Part shown: piece by piece, positions 42,933 through 51,876 of the stretch
Layout: every line of letters begins with the position of its first letter
Position numbering within the stretch: the first letter of the stretch is position 1
Assembly (NCBI GenBank): GCA_046328115.1
Contig: JAXLXE010000001.1
Location: 2,604,001-2,668,000 of the forward strand
Length of the DNA stretch: 64,000 bases
Direction of reading: 5' to 3'
Source: JAXLXE01 sp046328115
GTDB lineage: Bacteria > Chloroflexota > UBA6077 > JACCZL01
Notes under the pieces: model-generated
The model's input: the letters and a program-made list of their open reading frames with translations, nothing else
Database searches by the model: none
Told to the model about the DNA's origin: nothing
Made by a program: the position numbers and the translations under genes

Positions 42933-43811
42933 ATGCACACGGTCTATTTTGGGGACAACCTGCAGGCTCTCCAAACACTTGGCGACAACAGCGTCCACCT
43001 CATTTACGTGGACCCGCCCTTCAACACTGGCCAGCCGCGCCGACTCCAGCGGCTCTCGGCCACGGCCGATCCCGGTGGCTCCCGGCGCGGCTACGGCGAT
43101 AGGCGTTATCGCACCAGTGTCCGCGGGGAGATCTCCTATGACGACGCGTTTGACGACTACCTGGCTTTCCTCAAGCCCCGCCTCGCCGAGGCCCACCGAG
43201 TCCTGGCCCACAGCGGCAGCCTTTACTTTCACATCGACTACCGTGAGGTCCACTACTGCAAGATCCTGCTGGACCAGATCTTCGGACGGCGGGCGTTCCT
43301 CAACGAGATCATCTGGGCGTACGACTACGGGGCGCGAACCCGCCGCCGCTGGCCGGCCAAGCATGACAACATCCTGGTGTACGTGAAGGACCCGTCCGCG
43401 TACACCTTCAATTACGACGCGCTGGACCGCATCCCGTACCTTGCGCCGGGGCTTGTGGGGCCCGAGAAGGCCGCCCGCGGCAAAACGCCCACGGACACGT
43501 GGTGGCACACCATCGTCGCCCCCCAATCGCGCGAGCGCACCGGCTACCCCACCCAGAAGCCCCTCGCCATCCTTGAGCGGATCGTCCGCGCCTCCTCCAA
43601 CCCCGGCGAAACCGTGCTGGACTTCTTCGCCGGCAGCGGAACCACCGGTGAAGCCGCCGCCACACTGGGCCGGCGGTTCATACTCGTGGATAATCACCCG
43701 GCGGCGCTGCGCACAATGCGCGCCCGGCTGGCTCCCTTCCAGCCTCGCTGGATCACCCTCACCAGCCACGCCGCCAACGACCACGAAAGTACCCCACCCG
43801 GGGAATCATGA
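42933..43811 (+). CDS. Site-specific DNA methyltransferase, beta class, orphan
   Basis: 292-residue amino-methyltransferase. The catalytic motif IV (DPPFNTG, 27-33) comes first and the AdoMet motif I (DFFAGSGTT, from D230) near the C-terminus, the beta-class order of HinfI and CcrM-like enzymes. TQKP precedes motif I, as in this class. It should methylate adenine N6 or cytosine N4 in a defined site, but the recognition sequence cannot be read. No restriction enzyme is adjacent, so it is an orphan or regulatory enzyme. Its stop overlaps the next gene's ATG (ATGA). Confidence 0.92.
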   Translation: MHTVYFGDNLQALQTLGDNSVHLIYVDPPFNTGQPRRLQRLSATADPGGSRRGYGDRRYRTSVRGEISYDDAFDDYLAFLKPRLAEAHRVLAHSGSLYFHIDYREVHYCKILLDQIFGRRAFLNEIIWAYDYGARTRRRWPAKHDNILVYVKDPSAYTFNYDALDRIPYLAPGLVGPEKAARGKTPTDTWWHTIVAPQSRERTGYPTQKPLAILERIVRASSNPGETVLDFFAGSGTTGEAAATLGRRFILVDNHPAALRTMRARLAPFQPRWITLTSHAANDHESTPPGES

Positions 43812-44851
43812 GTGCAGGTGCCGCGATGACGCGAACAATCAGCTCAGCTCGGTCGCTGAAGACCATCGTTCGCGCGGCCCGCGTGCTCGGCTCTTCCCTG
43901 GCCCTCTCGCTGTCGCTTGGACTCCTACTGCCTCTCGTCGGCACGGCCCACACCTGCACCCCAAACGCGGAGGTGGGCGTCTCGGGCGCGTTGCTGCTCC
44001 CGCGGGGCAGCGGCCTGGCCCGCATCGAGCTGCCATCCAAAGAGACCAGGCAACTACCCGTCCTCCCGTCCCAGGGGGTCGTCATGGGCGTAGCCCAGTC
44101 GGCCGACGCATCGCGCCTCGCCGTCGCCCGATTCTGGCGCCCGCCAGATCAGCCCGTGGGCGGCCAGGATGTCCTCATCGTGGGCCCGGATGGCGGCGCG
44201 CCAGAGCGCATCATCGCCCGCTCACGGCCCGGGGAGATCGTAGGCTCTCCCACCTGGCTGGCAGATGGCTCGCTCGTGGTGGAGATCCAGAACGCCGCGG
44301 GGACCAGCCTTCGCCTGGAGCGCGTCGCAACAGACAACACGCGCTCGCTCATCGCAGATCACGCCACGTTCCCGGCCGTCGCCCCGAACAATCAGCAGAT
44401 CGCCTTCGTCCGCCCCGGCGAAACGCCCACCCTGATTATCCGTGATCTCGCCGGTGGACCAGAGCGCGTTCTGGTAGACGAGCCAGCGTTCGTCAGCCTC
44501 ACCTTCCCCAGGTTCTCACCAGACGGAGCCTGGATCGCTTTCGCCGCCGCCTCAGACCCCACACTCGTTCTGGCGCCCGCCCGGTGGAGCCCCTTGTCTA
44601 GCCTGGTGTCCACCGCCCACGCCCACGGCGTCCCCTGGGACATCTGGCTGGTGCGCCCGGACGGGAGCGAGCGAAAGCGTCTCACCTACTTCTTCGATGA
44701 CGACCCCGCCGCCGCCTGGTCACCTGACGGTCACTGGATGGTGGTGTTCGCCGCCGAGGCGCTGCATGTTGTATCCGTGGACGGGCCAGACAACTACTGC
44801 ATCGAGGGAACCGGGGGCTTCGGCAGCCTGGAGTGGCTCAGCCGCGGCTAA
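43808..44851 (+). CDS. Secreted WD40/TolB-like beta-propeller protein
   Basis: 347 residues. A signal peptide (helix ALSLSLGLLLPLVGTAHT) is followed by repeated PD40-like blades: SADASRLAVARF, APNNQQIAFVRPG, FSPDGAWIAFAA and WSPDGHWMVVFA. TolB-like propellers act as protein-binding scaffolds or oligopeptide-processing domains; nothing here shows catalysis. The gene overlaps the DNA methyltransferase by four bases. Functional connection is unclear. Confidence 0.8.
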   Translation: MSAGAAMTRTISSARSLKTIVRAARVLGSSLALSLSLGLLLPLVGTAHTCTPNAEVGVSGALLLPRGSGLARIELPSKETRQLPVLPSQGVVMGVAQSADASRLAVARFWRPPDQPVGGQDVLIVGPDGGAPERIIARSRPGEIVGSPTWLADGSLVVEIQNAAGTSLRLERVATDNTRSLIADHATFPAVAPNNQQIAFVRPGETPTLIIRDLAGGPERVLVDEPAFVSLTFPRFSPDGAWIAFAAASDPTLVLAPARWSPLSSLVSTAHAHGVPWDIWLVRPDGSERKRLTYFFDDDPAAAWSPDGHWMVVFAAEALHVVSVDGPDNYCIEGTGGFGSLEWLSRG

Positions 44852-45182
44852 CGCGGCATCTCTGGCCTCACCCCACCACGAGCCACCTTCCGGCACGTAT
44901 ATCGATCGAGTCACAGACACCCAAGACCGCCCGAAATCGGTCCGGAACGTCTTGTGTCAAGTTGTGGCGGGCCCGTAGCATCCGCGAAGGGAAGGCGGCC
45001 ACCTTATGACCGCCTGTTGTGTCGAGTGACAGCTCACCCGTTTCACCTCCGGTAACGGCCGGCTCCACTCATCGAGAGATCAACGCTCGGCGCCTCGCCA
45101 AATCCACGAGGCGCCCGGAAGGTCCTGGCACTCCGCCAGTCACTACGCTGCAAATCCAGGTCTTGCGAATCCAGGTGCACTC
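44852..45182 (+). promoter_or_regulatory. 331-base leader region of the GAF-kinase gene
   Basis: A promoter candidate has TTGTGT (about 44952) and TAGCAT about 18 bases later. A hairpin pairs GGCGCCTCG (45089-45097) with CGAGGCGCC (45107-45115) around a nine-base loop. Two 12-base repeats, GCAAATCCAGGT (45150-45161) and GCGAATCCAGGT (45165-45176), come just before the start codon; the second one supplies the ribosome-site-like AGGT. I see no open frame with coding character. Confidence 0.4.
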
Positions 45183-48164
45183 TTGAGCGTGGCGCAAGCG
45201 TCAATGCGGCGCGGCCGAAGGGCGCTGCCGGTCAATCCGGCCCGCGCGCCCGGCGGACGCTCCGCGGGCAATGAAACTGTCCTGAATGGCTCCGCCGGTG
45301 CAACCGCGGCGCAGCAGCAGCCGCCCCGCGCCGCGGCCCCCGCGCGGGCTCAGGCCGTGGATCGCGAGCGTGAGGCCGCCAGCAGCCCCGTGCGTCGCGC
45401 CACGTTCCCACTGGCCGTGGCCTGGATCATCGTGGGCATCCTGGCCGTGGAAGCCGCGCTGGCCCTCGTGGCGCCGTTGCGCGCGGTGGTCTGGGTGCTC
45501 TCGATCGTCGCCGGCCTCGCGGCCACCGCCGTGTCCGTACGGGCCGCCATGGCCTCGCGCAGCGCCCTTTCGCTCTCCTGGCTATTCATCGCGGGCGCCG
45601 CCATCTCCATCGCCCTGGGCACGCTCATCCGCGGCGCCCAGGGCTTTGATCCGCGGCAGGCCTCGCTCACCTTTGGGCGTGACGACGCAGGCTTCGTCGT
45701 CGCGGTGGGCTTCTTCCTGGTCGCCGCCGTTGCCCGGGTGGACGGCGAGCGAATCCGCCTCCGACGCGTCAACCTCATGCTGGACGTCTCACTGCTCAGC
45801 CTGACGCCCGCCGCCGCCAGCGCGGTCATCACCGCCTATTCAGACGTGCTGGGCCCGCGCGAGCCCTACCTCGCCCCCGGCGGCATTCTCTACTTCTCCT
45901 CCTACCTCGCCATCGTCTACGCCATGCTCTGGGTCACCCGCCACACTACGTTCGCCCGCCCGGCGGCCCCCCAGGCACTGCTTGCGTGGGGAACCGTATT
46001 GGTGGGATGCGGCGCGGCCATGCACGCCGCCAGGCTCCTGCGGCTGCCCGGCTCAGAGATCGGTCTGGGCCAGCCCCTGTGGGTCGTCGGACTCACCATC
46101 ATCGCCATCGGCGCTGAGGCCGTTGCCCGCAATCCGGACTCGGAGCTTGCCAGCGCCGCGCCAGATGGAGACTGGCGCCCAGATAGCCGCCTGCGGCTCA
46201 TTCCTACCGCCGCGGCCGGTCTGCTTATGGCCGCCGCGCTGGCCTCCCACTTCTGGTCCGGGCACCAGCCCAGAACAGACGTCTACGTGCTCGCTCTCTC
46301 GCTCTGCCTCCTCGCCATGGGGCGGCTCTTGCTTGCCCTGGCGGAGAACGGCTGGCTCGTGAAGCGGCTGGAGACCGCCGGCTACGCCGAGGAGCGCCTC
46401 CGTGACCTGGGCCTGGCCCTCAATCTCCAGGCCAGCCTGGAGCTTGACCGCGTGCTGGAGCTGGTCTGCCGCCAGGGAAGGGCCGCGCTGCGCGCCGACT
46501 CGGCGTTCATCTGGCTCACGGATCCCCAGGCCGGCGAAGTGCGCCTGGCCCAATCAGCCGGCGTCAGACGAGACGTCGTGGCGGACCGACGACTGTCCCT
46601 GCGAGATCGCCACGCCCTCGCCTCCCGTGTGGTGCGGACTAGCGCCCCGGAGGTTGTCCAGCACGCCCTCACCGCGCGCCGCAGCAATCCCCTCCTCACC
46701 GTCATGCTCCGCCAGCAATGTCTGCTGGGCGTGCCGCTCATCCGCCGCCGCGAGACCGTAGGCGCCGTCATCTTCGGCAGCACCCGCAACCCCGAGGCCT
46801 TCGGCGACCACGACCTCGCCAAGGCAGAGCTACTGGCCGCGCAGGCCGTCGTCGCGCTGGACAACGCCCGACTCTACGACGAGGTCCGCGGCCAGCTTGA
46901 AGAGACCCGGGCAATGTACGAGATCGCCAATGCCGCAAACAGCACCGTGACCCCCGAGGAGCTCGGCCACGGCCTGCTGGACATCCTTCGCGAGCGCGTT
47001 GGCTACGACCGCGCCGCCGTCCTGCTCTGCGAGGCCAACTCCCCGCTGCTCCGCCCCGTGGTCACCGACGAGCGCCCCGGCAGCATCCAGCACGCGTCAG
47101 GCGGGAGCCAGCTCCTGCCCTCCGCTGATGCCAGCCTGGCCTTCCGCACCGCCAAAGCCCAGCGTCGCGCCCCAGTTGCCACGGAAGACCCAGACGGACC
47201 GAGCACTCCTGGCGATGAGCCCATCTCCGCCCTCCTCGCCGTGCCCATGCCGCTCAAAGATCGGGTCATCGGCGTCGTTGAGATAGAGCGCGAGACGCGT
47301 CCGTTCACGGATGCGGACGAGCGCATCGCCACCGCCCTCGGCCAACACGTCGCCCTGGCCATACACAACCTCGAGCTGGCGGAGGACGCCCGTGAGGTCG
47401 CCGCGCTCAAGAAGATCGATCGCCTGAAGTCAGAGCTGCTCTCCACCGTCTCGCACGAGCTGCGGACGCCTCTGGGGTCCATCAAGGGGTACGCCACCAC
47501 CCTACTGGAGCACGACGGCCTGCTGAGCCGCGAGGAGAGCCGCGAGTTCCTCCAGATCATCGACAGCGAGAGTGACCGTCTGGACGAGCTCATCCGCAAC
47601 CTCCTGGACCTCTCGCGGCTGGAGGCCGGCGTCCTCAAGATAGACACCGAGCCCGTGGACATGCAGGAGCTCGTGCGCGAATGCGCGGAGCGCGTCCAGC
47701 GGCACACAGAGGCCCACCAGATCCTCATGTCGTGGGACTGCGATCGCTTCGTGGAGTGCGACCCTCGCCGCATAGCGCAGGTCGTCAACAACTTGCTGGA
47801 GAACGCCGTCAAGTACTCGCCGGAGGGTGGAGACATCGTCGTCGGCGGCCAGGTGCAGCACAACATGCTGCTCGTCAGTGTCTCGGACCAGGGCGTGGGT
47901 ATTCCCAGCCGCGACCTGCGCCGAGTGTTCGACCGATTTCACCGAGTCGAGGGTGAGATCTCAAAGAGAGTGGGCGGCACAGGTCTCGGCCTCGCCATCT
48001 GCCAGCGACTGGTGGAGGCGCACGGCGGCAAGATCTGGGTCGAGAGCCGGCTCGGAAAGGGGAGCACGTTCTATTTCACCGTACCGCTGTCGTCGACCAG
48101 CCTGCGGATCGACCCGGGCAGCACAGATTCCAACACGGACGCGGAAGGCGAGGACACTGTGTGA
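45183..48164 (+). CDS. Sensor histidine kinase with two GAF domains
   Basis: 993 residues. A low-complexity cytoplasmic tail (about 1-70), then eight or nine hydrophobic helices (about 75-380), two GAF domains (about 405-575 and 580-735), a short coiled coil and a complete kinase core: STVSHELRTPLGS with H758, LLENAVKYS, VSDQGVGIP and GTGLGLAI. The core resembles WalK/PhoR-type kinases. TTG 45183 is used because AGGTG lies seven bases before it; GTG 45189 and ATG 45204 are also possible. The response regulator follows 97 bases later. Confidence 0.93.
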   Translation: MSVAQASMRRGRRALPVNPARAPGGRSAGNETVLNGSAGATAAQQQPPRAAAPARAQAVDREREAASSPVRRATFPLAVAWIIVGILAVEAALALVAPLRAVVWVLSIVAGLAATAVSVRAAMASRSALSLSWLFIAGAAISIALGTLIRGAQGFDPRQASLTFGRDDAGFVVAVGFFLVAAVARVDGERIRLRRVNLMLDVSLLSLTPAAASAVITAYSDVLGPREPYLAPGGILYFSSYLAIVYAMLWVTRHTTFARPAAPQALLAWGTVLVGCGAAMHAARLLRLPGSEIGLGQPLWVVGLTIIAIGAEAVARNPDSELASAAPDGDWRPDSRLRLIPTAAAGLLMAAALASHFWSGHQPRTDVYVLALSLCLLAMGRLLLALAENGWLVKRLETAGYAEERLRDLGLALNLQASLELDRVLELVCRQGRAALRADSAFIWLTDPQAGEVRLAQSAGVRRDVVADRRLSLRDRHALASRVVRTSAPEVVQHALTARRSNPLLTVMLRQQCLLGVPLIRRRETVGAVIFGSTRNPEAFGDHDLAKAELLAAQAVVALDNARLYDEVRGQLEETRAMYEIANAANSTVTPEELGHGLLDILRERVGYDRAAVLLCEANSPLLRPVVTDERPGSIQHASGGSQLLPSADASLAFRTAKAQRRAPVATEDPDGPSTPGDEPISALLAVPMPLKDRVIGVVEIERETRPFTDADERIATALGQHVALAIHNLELAEDAREVAALKKIDRLKSELLSTVSHELRTPLGSIKGYATTLLEHDGLLSREESREFLQIIDSESDRLDELIRNLLDLSRLEAGVLKIDTEPVDMQELVRECAERVQRHTEAHQILMSWDCDRFVECDPRRIAQVVNNLLENAVKYSPEGGDIVVGGQVQHNMLLVSVSDQGVGIPSRDLRRVFDRFHRVEGEISKRVGGTGLGLAICQRLVEAHGGKIWVESRLGKGSTFYFTVPLSSTSLRIDPGSTDSNTDAEGEDTV

Positions 48165-48261
48165 GCGCGCCTCCCACGCCCCGGCAGGCACACCGACACC
48201 CATCGTTCTACGTACTCAAACCTGACCTCGAGCAATCCCAGATTCTCACCCTGGAGGAGAG

Positions 48262-48981
48262 ATGAACAGCAGTAAGAAGACCTCAGTTCTCGTCGCGGAC
48301 GATGACCCACGCCTGCTCCGTCTGGTGCAGCGCAACCTCGAGATCAACGGCTACCGCGTGATCACCGCCATGGACGGCCAGGCCGCCCTCAGGATGGCCG
48401 AGGCGGAAGAGCTAGACCTCCTCCTCCTGGACATCATGATGCCCGGCATGGACGGCCGCGACGTCTGCCGCCGCGTCCGCGAATTCTCAACCGTGCCCAT
48501 CATCATCCTCACCGCCCGCGAGGCGGAGGAGGACAAGGTCTCCGGCCTGGACGCCGGCGCGGATGACTACCTCACCAAGCCGTTCGGCTCCATGGAGCTG
48601 TTGGCACGCGTCCGCGCGGCGCTGCGCCGCAGCCAGTTCTCCACCGCGGATCATGGCCAGCCAACTTTCCAGACCGGCGAGCTGGAGGTGGATTTCGCCC
48701 AGCAGGTGGCACGCCTGCGCGGCGAGCAGGTCAGCCTGACGCCCACCGAGTTCCGACTCGTCAGCATGCTGGCGAGAAATGCCGGCCGCGTCGTCACCCA
48801 GGCGGATCTGCTCACCAAGGTCTGGGGCAACGAGTACCGGCAGGAGTCCCATCTGCTCCGCGTCAACATCGCGCGGCTGCGCGGCAAGATCGAGCCAGAG
48901 CCGGGCAGCCCCCGCTTCATCGCCACCAGGCCGGGTATCGGCTACACGCTGAACAAGCTGCCCGTCCCGGCGATGGCCTGA
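48262..48981 (+). CDS. OmpR/PhoB-family response regulator
   Basis: 239 residues: receiver with D13-D15, phospho-acceptor D57 (LLLLDIMMPGMDG), ILTAREAEE and LTKPFG, then a winged-helix DNA-binding domain (LTPTEFRLVSMLARNAGRVVTQ... up to GIGYTL). It resembles KdpE/WalR types. GGAGGAG lies just before ATG 48262. It should be phosphorylated by the upstream GAF kinase. Targets are unknown; regulators of this family bind direct repeats spaced about 11 bases. Confidence 0.95.
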   Translation: MNSSKKTSVLVADDDPRLLRLVQRNLEINGYRVITAMDGQAALRMAEAEELDLLLLDIMMPGMDGRDVCRRVREFSTVPIIILTAREAEEDKVSGLDAGADDYLTKPFGSMELLARVRAALRRSQFSTADHGQPTFQTGELEVDFAQQVARLRGEQVSLTPTEFRLVSMLARNAGRVVTQADLLTKVWGNEYRQESHLLRVNIARLRGKIEPEPGSPRFIATRPGIGYTLNKLPVPAMA

Positions 48982-49005
48982 TCGCACCCAGTCAGGTACA
49001 GTCCA

Positions 49006-49038
49006 GAGGCCCGGTCCGAGGTGTTCGGACCGGGCCTC
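49006..49038 (+). terminator. Long hairpin after the response regulator gene
   Basis: GAGGCCCGGTCCGA (49006-49019) and TCGGACCGGGCCTC (49025-49038) pair perfectly over 14 bases around a five-base loop, 24 bases after the stop. No U tract. Confidence 0.65.
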
Positions 49039-49108
49039 ACCACGTGCGCGAAGACCGCGCGCTCCCCCAACTCACCCACTGGGGCCCTCGGCCGCACGCG
49101 TCAGTAGC

Positions 49109-50896
49109 TTGCTGAACGGTTTCACCGCCAGACCCGCCCGCGCGGAGACCTGGGCCGCGCTGCTGGCGCTGGCCTATTTCATCGCCATCTCCGCGCTGGC
49201 CATGCTCCAGCACGCCACCTTCCACACCCGCGCCAGGGACATGGGCATCTACGCCCAGGTGCTCTGGAACACCGCCCACGGGCGTCCGCTGGCGTCCACG
49301 CTCCTGGCTGATAACTCCCTCCACGTCGCAGAGCACGTGGCGCCCGTCCTGGCCGTGATTGCACCCCTGTACGCCCTCTGGCCAGAGCCAATGCTGCTCC
49401 TCGGCATCCAGCAAGCCTGCCTGGCAGCGGCCGGATTCGTCTTGTTCCGTTGGGCCCACCGGGAGTGCGGCGCCGCCGCCGCGTTCGCGGTCATGGCCGG
49501 CTACTTCGCCATGCCCGCCATGTCCCGCGTGGCGCTCTCAGAGTTCCACCCCGTGGTCATGGCCGCCCTCCCGGTCGCACTGGGGCTCAGCGCGGCCCTA
49601 TCCGGGCGCCTCCGCGCCAGCGTAGCCTGGCTGCTCGTGTCCCTGCTGTTCGAGGAAGAGACCGCGCCCATCGTCGGCACGGTCGGGGCCTATCTGCTCC
49701 TCGGTCGTCGGGCGCGCTCTGGTCTGGCCGTCGGCGCCCTCGCCGTCTGCTGGCTCGGCCTCGCCGCGCTCGTCGCCATGCCCGCGTTTCAAGAGCGCGG
49801 CCGCGGCCTTCGCGATGTGGGACGAGCCGCCGGCCACTTCGATCAGGTCCGAGAGAACCCGGGGCTGCTCGCGGAGTGGCTGACGGGAGAGCGCGGCGCT
49901 GAGGCCGCGCTCTGGCTCATCGCGCCCACTGCCGGCACGGCCCTGCTCGCCCCGGAGATCACCGCGCTGGCTATACCCACCTTCGCCATCCTCTTCGCCC
50001 AGGACCGCGAAGGCACGTACGCCGGCCACTGGTCCGCCCCCATGCTGCCCATCCTCTGGTTCGCCGCGGCCCGCGGAATCCGTAGGCTCCGCGGCGCACC
50101 GCGTGGCGCCCTGCTGAGCCGCGCCGTGGTCGCCGGCCTCGCCCTCGCCAGTACCCTGGGTTACTGGCGCTTCAGCATCTTTCCAGGCGGCCGCGGCTTC
50201 GACGCCGATCGTTTCGAGTGGACCGAGCGCTCCGAGGCTCTCGCCCGCGCCGGCACCCTCATCTCAGCGGACGCTCGACTGGACGCCAGTCGCTTCGCGG
50301 TCCCTCACCTGGCACACCGGCCGGAGGTCTATCAGTTCCCCTCCACGTTCTATTCCGCGCCCATGCGCCCTGATCTCGCCAGGATCGACACCTTCCTGTT
50401 GGACCTCACAGACACCCCAACCCGCCGCGCGCTGGATGCCACGGACCAGGACACCGTGGCCACGCGCCGCCCCCGCATGCACGTGTGGTCGCTGTCCCAA
50501 GATGTCGTCCTCCTCACCCGCGCGCGGCCGACCACTGACCCCACGCCCATCGCCACGTACGGCGATGCGCTCTCCTGGGCCGCCGTGCGGTCCACACCCC
50601 ACGGAGCGGAGCAAGAGCTGCTGCTCTACTGGGAGGTCCTGGCCCGTCCGGGGCCCTGGCTGCGCACGCTGCAGGTCACCGACGCCGCGGGTAATGTGGT
50701 ACTCGAGCGTCGCGATGCTCCTCTGGACGAGATCCTGCCCGTCACGCGCTGGGAGCGTGGACAAGTCATCGTGGAGCGCATCATCGTGCCCAGCAGTCGC
50801 GCCGACCTCACCGCCCACGTCGCCTGGGTACACCCCGCCGGATCGCAGATCCCGGTCAGCAATGGCACGCCCAGCTTCGCCCTGAACAACCGCTGA
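49109..50896 (+). CDS. DUF2079 multi-spanning membrane protein
   Basis: 595 residues starting at TTG 49109. The first 370 residues contain about ten hydrophobic helices; the family signatures are RDMGIYAQVLWNTAHGRPL near the N-terminus and LSEFHPVVMAALPVAL, followed by the FEEETAPIVGT segment. The C-terminal 200 residues are soluble (PHLAHRPEVYQFPSTF and a beta-rich tail). DUF2079 is related to GT-C membrane glycosyltransferases; its substrate has not been established. A second copy is at 55816-57645. Confidence 0.85.
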   Translation: MLNGFTARPARAETWAALLALAYFIAISALAMLQHATFHTRARDMGIYAQVLWNTAHGRPLASTLLADNSLHVAEHVAPVLAVIAPLYALWPEPMLLLGIQQACLAAAGFVLFRWAHRECGAAAAFAVMAGYFAMPAMSRVALSEFHPVVMAALPVALGLSAALSGRLRASVAWLLVSLLFEEETAPIVGTVGAYLLLGRRARSGLAVGALAVCWLGLAALVAMPAFQERGRGLRDVGRAAGHFDQVRENPGLLAEWLTGERGAEAALWLIAPTAGTALLAPEITALAIPTFAILFAQDREGTYAGHWSAPMLPILWFAAARGIRRLRGAPRGALLSRAVVAGLALASTLGYWRFSIFPGGRGFDADRFEWTERSEALARAGTLISADARLDASRFAVPHLAHRPEVYQFPSTFYSAPMRPDLARIDTFLLDLTDTPTRRALDATDQDTVATRRPRMHVWSLSQDVVLLTRARPTTDPTPIATYGDALSWAAVRSTPHGAEQELLLYWEVLARPGPWLRTLQVTDAAGNVVLERRDAPLDEILPVTRWERGQVIVERIIVPSSRADLTAHVAWVHPAGSQIPVSNGTPSFALNNR

Positions 50897-50946
50897 CTGC
50901 CCCAAGCGGGGGGTTTCAGACCGGCCCAGCGTTTACCATCCCCGTC

Positions 50947-51876
50947 GTGACAACCGTCTCCACGCGAGCCTGCCGCATCCGGCCGCGCCCACCGTTCAGC
51001 TTCCAGGTAGCCCTCGGCTATCTGGGCAGATCGCCGCGCGAGCTGCTGGATGTGGTGGATCGGCCCAGTCGGACGTACGAGCGGGCAGTCTTCATCGACG
51101 GGGCCCCGTGCCTGTTGGGGATCGCGGACGCCGGCACGCCGGACGCGCCGGCCCTTGATGTAGCCGTCTCCAGCCACGCACCGGAGCGGCACCTGGACGC
51201 CGCGGTGGCCCTGGCTCAGCGTGTACTCCAGGTGGACGTGGACACCGCGCCTCTCGGCGACGCCGTGCGGCACGATCCTGTGTTCAGCGCCCTCGTGCGG
51301 CGCTTCCAGGGCGCCCGCGTCGTCCAGTCCGTATCACCATTCGAGACGCTCATCTGGGCCGTCCTGGGGCAGCAGATCAACGTGGCCTTCGCCTACGCCC
51401 TCAAGGCCAGGATGGTCCAGCGCTACGGCGATCGTCTTGACCATGACGGTCGGACCTTCTGGCTGTTCCCGCCCGCGGAACGCCTGGCTGAGGCGTCGCT
51501 GGACGAGCTTCGGGAGATGCAGTTCAGCCGCCAGAAAGCCGCCTACGTCACAGACCTGGCCCACGTTGAGGCACAAGGCCGGATCAATTGGGATGCTCTG
51601 CGCCGCGCTCCCACGGAAGAGGCCGTCTCCACGCTGACCAGCTTGCGCGGCGTCGGCCGGTGGACCGCCGAGTACGTCTGCATGCGCGGCCTGGCCCATC
51701 CAGACGTGATCCCCGCGGCAGATATCGGCCTGCGTTCAGCCATCGGCAAGGCCTACGGCATGGACCGCAACGCCACCGAGGCCGAAGTCCGTGAGCTCGC
51801 GGAGGGCTGGGCCGGCTGGCGCAGCCACGCCGCCTTCTGCTGGTGGTACAGCCTCAGCGCGGCGCGGCAGGCGTGA
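50947..51876 (+). CDS. alkA: DNA-3-methyladenine glycosylase II (AlkA type)
   Basis: 309-residue base-excision glycosylase that removes alkylated purines. An N-terminal AlkA-like domain (FSFQVALGYLGRSP) precedes the helix-hairpin-helix region: ETLIWAVLGQQINVAFA, LTSLRGVGRWTAEYV, and the catalytic aspartate D259 in IPAADIGLRSAIG. The start is GTG 50947. Its stop overlaps the kinase gene start (GTGA), and three genes then follow almost without gaps. Confidence 0.93.
   Translation: MTTVSTRACRIRPRPPFSFQVALGYLGRSPRELLDVVDRPSRTYERAVFIDGAPCLLGIADAGTPDAPALDVAVSSHAPERHLDAAVALAQRVLQVDVDTAPLGDAVRHDPVFSALVRRFQGARVVQSVSPFETLIWAVLGQQINVAFAYALKARMVQRYGDRLDHDGRTFWLFPPAERLAEASLDELREMQFSRQKAAYVTDLAHVEAQGRINWDALRRAPTEEAVSTLTSLRGVGRWTAEYVCMRGLAHPDVIPAADIGLRSAIGKAYGMDRNATEAEVRELAEGWAGWRSHAAFCWWYSLSAARQA

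Noticed and set aside
42004..43386. Long plus-strand frame of 460 codons opposite the FHA-protease gene
   Set aside because: Low-complexity Gly/Ala/Arg translation created by the GC-rich opposite strand; the protease frame has full domain motifs, and the end of this frame is the wrong frame of the DNA methyltransferase.
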